Below are positions 60,316 through 64,000 of a DNA stretch of 64,000 nt, one piece after another. Origin of the DNA: an uncultured Lachnospiraceae bacterium (GTDB lineage Bacteria > Bacillota > Clostridia > Lachnospirales > Lachnospiraceae). A model generated the notes under the pieces. That model was not told the DNA's origin. It saw only the letters and a list, made by a program, of their open reading frames with translations, and ran no database searches. Position 1 is the first letter of the stretch. Every line of letters begins with the position of its first letter. The position numbers were made by a program, and so were the translations under genes. The stretch spans positions 76,306 through 140,305 of the forward strand of contig CAKRES010000006.1 of the NCBI GenBank assembly GCA_934317845.1, read 5' to 3'.

Positions 60316-61227
60316 ATGATAGATGTTTGTTTACTTGGATGCGGGGGAATGATGCCGCTGCCAAACCGGTGGCTGACTTCGTTAATGGTGCGTTATAATG
60401 GAAGTACCATTATGATCGATTGTGGAGAAGGTACGCAGATCGCGGTACGGGAGAAAGGATGGAGTTTTAAGCCCATTGATGTGATCTGTTTTACACATTT
60501 TCATGGCGATCATATCAGTGGACTGCCGGGGATGCTGCTCACAATGGGAAATGCAGACCGTAAAGATCCACTTACCCTGATCGGACCAAAGGGACTTGCG
60601 CGGGTGGTCAATTCACTGCGAGTTGTAGCACCGGAACTCCCATTTCCGATTCAATTTATAGAGATCAACAGCAAAGAAGAAACGTTTGAATTGCTGGGAT
60701 TAAAAATAGATGCTTTCCGGGTACAACACAATGTAACCTGTTATGGATACCGCATCAGTCTGGCAAGACAAGGAAAATTCCAAGTGGAAAAGGCGAAAGC
60801 GTTGGGTATTCCGGTAAAGTGTTGGAATCCATTGCAAAAAGGTAATATCGTGGAAATGGATGGTAGAAGATATACACCGGATATGGTGCTTGGTGTACCA
60901 AGAAAAGGACTGTCTATTACCTACTGTACAGACACAAGACCGGTTCCGGTCATTGCGGAATATGCAAAGGCATCAGATCTGTTTATCTGTGAAGGAATGT
61001 ATGGGGAAGAAGACAAACAGGCAAAGGCGAGGGAACACAAACACATGACCTTTTATGAAGCGGCACAGCTGGCAAAGAAAGCGCAGCCATCGCAGATGTG
61101 GCTGACACACTATAGTCCGTCCCTTGTATATCCGGAGCAGTATTTGAAGCAGGTACGGGAAATATTCCCTGAAACATATCTTGGCAAAGATGGGAAAACG
61201 ATGGAGCTTGACTTTGAAGAGGAGTGA
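60316..61227 (+). CDS. rnz: Ribonuclease Z
   Basis: A 303-residue metallo-beta-lactamase-fold tRNA 3' processing endonuclease. The zinc site T-H-F-H-G-D-H-I-S-G-L-P-G is intact, as are later H-N-V-T and the final L-T-H-Y-S-P-S motif. It would mature tRNAs lacking encoded CCA, such as the two tRNA-Ser genes at the end of this window. Extended -10 TGCTATAAT at 60271-60279. Confidence 0.95.
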   Translation: MIDVCLLGCGGMMPLPNRWLTSLMVRYNGSTIMIDCGEGTQIAVREKGWSFKPIDVICFTHFHGDHISGLPGMLLTMGNADRKDPLTLIGPKGLARVVNSLRVVAPELPFPIQFIEINSKEETFELLGLKIDAFRVQHNVTCYGYRISLARQGKFQVEKAKALGIPVKCWNPLQKGNIVEMDGRRYTPDMVLGVPRKGLSITYCTDTRPVPVIAEYAKASDLFICEGMYGEEDKQAKAREHKHMTFYEAAQLAKKAQPSQMWLTHYSPSLVYPEQYLKQVREIFPETYLGKDGKTMELDFEEE

Positions 61228-61234
61228 GGAATAG

Positions 61235-61822
61235 ATGATGGATAAAAAGACAACGAAAACACTTGTGATGGTTGTATTGGTTTGTGCTATCATTCTTGCG
61301 GGGTACGCTTATGTGAGAGACCGCAGTGCAAAAAAAACACAGAGTGAGAAACTGACCGAAGCAGATGAACTGATCCTCTATGATTTAAAGAATGAATATC
61401 CCCATGGTGCGCGTGATGTCGTAAATCTGTACAGTAGAATGTTGACCTGCATCTATACGGAGCACCCGGAAAAAAAACAGTTGACACAGCTTGTGGCGCA
61501 GATGAGAAAACTGTATGCTACAGAGCTTTGCAATGATCCGGATAATACAGAAGAGGCACAGGTACAGGCATTGCAAAAAGAAATACAGAATTCCGGCGAG
61601 GAACAAAATAAGATTACAAATTATGTAGTGGAGGAATCCAGCCAGGTAGAGTATGAAACGATAAATGACAGACAGGTAGCGCAGGTCGATGCAACCTATA
61701 CGATCCGCAATGGAAATGAGTATCCGAAATCAACACAGACCTATCTGTTAGTGATGGAAGGCGAACAATGGAAAATACTTGGATGGCAGAATAGTTCCGA
61801 ATCCTCCAAGGAAAAGGAATAG
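61235..61822 (+). CDS. Single-pass membrane protein of unknown function (possibly DUF6715)
   Basis: A 195-residue protein with one N-terminal membrane helix (about 9-27) and an external helical-then-beta domain ending G-E-Q-W-K-I-L-G-W-Q. It resembles the Lachnospiraceae family DUF6715 in layout, but I am not certain. It starts 7 bases after rnz and lies 20 bases before tsaD, so it is probably in the same operon. ATG 61238 is an alternative start. Confidence 0.75.
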   Translation: MMDKKTTKTLVMVVLVCAIILAGYAYVRDRSAKKTQSEKLTEADELILYDLKNEYPHGARDVVNLYSRMLTCIYTEHPEKKQLTQLVAQMRKLYATELCNDPDNTEEAQVQALQKEIQNSGEEQNKITNYVVEESSQVEYETINDRQVAQVDATYTIRNGNEYPKSTQTYLLVMEGEQWKILGWQNSSESSKEKE

Positions 61823-61842
61823 CAGATAGTGAGGAGAAGAAG

Positions 61843-62883
61843 ATGGAAGAAACACAAAACAAACGGGATACAATCATACTGGGGATCGAATCGTCTTGTG
61901 ATGAAACAGCGGCTTCTGTGATCAGAAATGGAAGAGAAGTGTGTTCCAATGTGATTTCGTCACAGATCGCACTTCACACGCTTTATGGAGGGGTAGTACC
62001 GGAGATTGCTTCCAGAAAACATATTGAAAAGATTAATCAGGTGATTGAAGAAGCATTGAAAGAGGCTGACTGTACGCTTGATGACCTGGATGCAATTGCA
62101 GTGACGTATGGACCGGGACTGGTAGGAGCACTGTTAGTCGGAGTAGCGGAAGCCAAAGCCATATGCTATGCCAAAGACATTCCGTTGGTGGGGGTTCATC
62201 ATATCGAAGGACACATTTCTGCTAACTACATTGAACATAAAGAGTTGGAGCCACCATTTTTGTGTATGGTGGCATCTGGCGGACACTCTCATCTGGTACT
62301 GGTAAAGGACTATGGAACGTATGAGATCATTGGTCGTACACATGATGATGCAGCAGGAGAAGCATTTGATAAAGTTGCACGGGCAATCGGATTGGGCTAT
62401 CCGGGGGGGCCTAAAGTAGATGCACTTGCCAAAGAAGGGAATCCCAAAGCCATCGCATTTCCAAGAGCAAAGATTGAAGGTTCCCCCTATGACTTTAGCT
62501 TCAGTGGGTTAAAGTCAGCAGTGTTAAACTACTTGAATCAATGTCAGATGAAGCAGGTTGAACCGATAAGGGCGGATGTTGCAGCCTCTTTCCAGCAGGC
62601 AGTGATTGATGTGATCGTAGAACATACTATGCTTGCCGCACGGGATCTGCATATCGATCAAGTGGCGATCGCAGGAGGTGTGGCATCCAATTCTTCTTTA
62701 AGAGCGGCAATGAAAGAAGCCTGCGAAAAAGAAGGAAAATCATTCTATTATCCATCTCCGATCTATTGTACGGACAATGCAGCCATGATCGGAGTTGCCG
62801 GATATTATGAGTACCGGAAAGGAACCAGACATGGCTGGGATCTGAATGCAGTGCCTAATTTAAAAATAGGAGAACGACGATAA
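61843..62883 (+). CDS. tsaD: tRNA t6A transferase TsaD
   Basis: A 346-residue catalytic subunit for t6A37 formation. It has I-E-S-S-C-D-E-T-A at the N-terminus, the HxxxH metal site H-H-I-E-G-H and the ASKHA phosphate motifs, with M-V-A-S-G-G-H-S-H. It acts with TsaB and TsaE, encoded about 5 kb upstream on the same strand. TsaC is not in this window. Confidence 0.96.
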   Translation: MEETQNKRDTIILGIESSCDETAASVIRNGREVCSNVISSQIALHTLYGGVVPEIASRKHIEKINQVIEEALKEADCTLDDLDAIAVTYGPGLVGALLVGVAEAKAICYAKDIPLVGVHHIEGHISANYIEHKELEPPFLCMVASGGHSHLVLVKDYGTYEIIGRTHDDAAGEAFDKVARAIGLGYPGGPKVDALAKEGNPKAIAFPRAKIEGSPYDFSFSGLKSAVLNYLNQCQMKQVEPIRADVAASFQQAVIDVIVEHTMLAARDLHIDQVAIAGGVASNSSLRAAMKEACEKEGKSFYYPSPIYCTDNAAMIGVAGYYEYRKGTRHGWDLNAVPNLKIGERR

Positions 62884-62894
62884 GGGGGAGCAAA

Positions 62895-63578
62895 ATGGCA
62901 GAAGTAGTTGCAATTGTATTGGCAGCAGGACAGGGAAACCGCATGAGATCCAAAACAGCCAAACAGTTTATGGAACTTGGTGGAAAACCACTATTATATT
63001 ATAGCTTGCGGGCTATGGAACAGAGCGGAGTGAACCGCATTGTACTGGTGACAGGAGAAAACCAGATTCCATATTGCGAGGAGTTAGTAGAAAAATACGA
63101 TCTGAAAAAGGTACATAAAATAGTGGCGGGCGGAAAGGAACGGTATCATTCCGTATATGCCGGCTTGCAAGCTGCTGCACCGTGTGACATTGTTCTGATC
63201 CATGATGGGGCAAGACCATTTGTGACGCAGGAAATGATCACAGCATCTATTCAGAATGCAGAAAAGAAAGGAGCTTGTATTGTAGCTGTTCCGGTCAAGG
63301 ATACGATCAAAGTGGTGGCGGAGAATGGGATAGCAACAGCGACACCGAACCGCAGTGAACTTTATCAGGTGCAGACTCCTCAAACCTTCCGGTATGAAGA
63401 GATCAAAAAAGCATATGATGAAATGATGAAGAAAGAAGATAACCATATTACGGATGATGCGATGGTCATGGAACAATATGGGGGAAAACAGGTGTATGTA
63501 ATCCCCGGAGATTACAGGAATATCAAGATCACAACCCCGGAAGATATGGTGATTGCAAATGCCTATTTAAAAAATTAG
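62895..63578 (+). CDS. ispD: 2-C-methyl-D-erythritol 4-phosphate cytidylyltransferase
   Basis: A 227-residue MEP (non-mevalonate isoprenoid) pathway enzyme. The signature V-L-A-A-G-Q-G-N-R-M near the N-terminus, K-Q-F-M-E-L-G-G-K-P, I-H-D-G-A-R-P and the V-Q-T-P-Q-T-F region are all present. 11 bases after tsaD. The length fits. Confidence 0.96.
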   Translation: MAEVVAIVLAAGQGNRMRSKTAKQFMELGGKPLLYYSLRAMEQSGVNRIVLVTGENQIPYCEELVEKYDLKKVHKIVAGGKERYHSVYAGLQAAAPCDIVLIHDGARPFVTQEMITASIQNAEKKGACIVAVPVKDTIKVVAENGIATATPNRSELYQVQTPQTFRYEEIKKAYDEMMKKEDNHITDDAMVMEQYGGKQVYVIPGDYRNIKITTPEDMVIANAYLKN

Positions 63579-63596
63579 ATTTTTTGAAAAAAGGTG

Positions 63597-63625
63597 TTGA
63601 CATGACAAAATAAAGGTGGTATTAT
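63597..63625 (+). promoter_or_regulatory. Sigma-A promoter of the tRNA-Ser pair
   Basis: TTGACA (63597-63602), 17-base spacer, TATTAT (63620-63625), about 60 bases before the first tRNA. Confidence 0.82.
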
Positions 63626-63687
63626 ATCACTTGTCGTCGGCAAGAGATGACAACAAAACATAACAAAGTTTATCGCAGGATGAACAT

Positions 63688-63773
63688 GGAGAGGTATCGA
63701 AGTGGTCATAACGAGGCGGTCTTGAAAACCGTTTGTCCGCAAGGGCGCGTGGGTTCGAATCCCACCCTCTCCG
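63688..63773 (+). tRNA. tRNA-Ser (UGA anticodon)
   Basis: 86 bases. The acceptor stem pairs GGAGAGG (63688-63694) with CCTCTCC (63766-63772) plus discriminator G. Anticodon TGA at 63723-63725, a long variable arm (class II tRNA), T-loop GGTTCGAATC. CCA is not encoded. Confidence 0.96.
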
Positions 63774-63809
63774 TTTATTGCGAGAGCAATAAAACAGGCA
63801 CTTATACTT

Positions 63810-63898
63810 GGAGAAGTACCCAAGTGGCTGAAGGGGCTCCCCTGGAAAGGGAGTAGGTCGTTAATAGCGGCGCGAGGGTTCAAATCCCTCCTTCTCCG
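63810..63898 (+). tRNA. tRNA-Ser (GGA anticodon)
   Basis: 89 bases. The acceptor stem pairs GGAGAAG with CTTCTCC, discriminator G at 63898. Anticodon GGA at 63844-63846 in the loop CTGGAAA; long variable arm; T-loop GGTTCAAATC. CCA is not encoded. It lies 36 bases after the first tRNA and is likely co-transcribed. Confidence 0.96.
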
Positions 63899-64000
63899 TC
63901 GGACTTCTACAAAGTGAGGTCTGAACCTTGATAATTAAATAATGAGACAAACCTGAAAATGACTTAAAAGTTTCACTGATCTATTACAGATCAGAGTGAA
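63899..64000 (+). other. Leader-like sequence at window end, possibly before an rRNA operon
   Basis: 102 bases without a gene. The phrase GAACCTTGATAATTAAATAA resembles spacer and leader segments around clostridial rRNA genes. A hairpin TTCACT-GATCT / AGATC-AG-AGTGAA fills 63972-64000 and could be the start of an rRNA processing stem. The rRNA itself is not in the window, so this is a guess. Confidence 0.3.

Noticed and set aside
1..64000. CRISPR arrays, transposases, integrases or phage genes
   Set aside because: No regularly spaced repeats and no recognisable recombinase, transposase or structural phage protein in any frame.

Overview
The window is chromosomal DNA from a low-GC Gram-positive anaerobe of the class Clostridia, most likely the family Lachnospiraceae. 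The clues are strong AGGAGG ribosome binding sites, sigma-A promoters of the TTGACA-17-TATAAT type, intrinsic terminators after most units, BspA-type leucine-rich repeat proteins, a Csp-like cytoplasmic subtilase, DUF4317, FeoA-FeoA-FeoB with a FeoB-associated cysteine-rich peptide, and the hpf-secA-prfB order. A motile lifestyle is hinted at by an MCP, a CheW and a flagellin-like gene, but no flagellar or chemotaxis operon is present. The genus cannot be settled from the sequence alone.

Layout. 1-9.4 kb: the end of an unidentified gene, a large secreted GH16 beta-glucanase with four C-terminal carbohydrate-binding-like modules, a membrane-tethered XRE regulator, a lipoprotein with a small partner, and an amino-acid ABC transporter whose binding domain appears circularly permuted. 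9.5-12.4 kb: TrkA-TrkH potassium uptake. 12.4-19.9 kb: a ferrous iron region with a DtxR/MntR-type repressor, a FeoB-associated peptide, FeoA-FeoA-FeoB and a Fur-like protein reduced to its DNA-binding half, interrupted by a CsoR regulator, a lone trpF, an ECF S component and a subtilase. A shared GTTAG-N6-CTAAC palindrome sits on the -10 box of both iron promoters. 19.9-28.4 kb: LRR surface proteins, an AI-2E family permease, a TPR protein, gltX and a sigma-70-like protein without region 4. 28.4-35.3 kb: a structured leader candidate, DHH phosphoesterase, sodium symporter, pncB, alpha/beta hydrolase, CysQ and a phosphonopyruvate-decarboxylase-like enzyme.

35.3-45.4 kb: histidine phosphatase, DUF4317, orphan flagellin, oxidoreductase, serine acetyltransferase, MCP, small lipoprotein, DegV, an LspA homologue and an NlpC/P60 hydrolase. 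A gene-free island at about 45.4-45.9 kb carries a perfect palindrome and two DnaA boxes. 45.9-52.1 kb: hpf, secA, prfB (with its programmed +1 frameshift), cheW and hom. 52.3-63.6 kb: a secreted protein, dCMP deaminase, tex, tsaE-tsaB-rimI, transketolase, a small Cys protein, RNase Z, a membrane protein, tsaD and ispD. The window ends with two serine tRNAs and a leader that may precede an rRNA operon.

Most of the window is housekeeping. The points most worth a second look are the permuted ABC binding domain, the sigma-like protein, the shared iron operator, the truncated Fur-like protein, the candidate structured RNA at 28.42-28.50 kb and the DnaA-box island. No mobile element, prophage, CRISPR array or defence island was seen.
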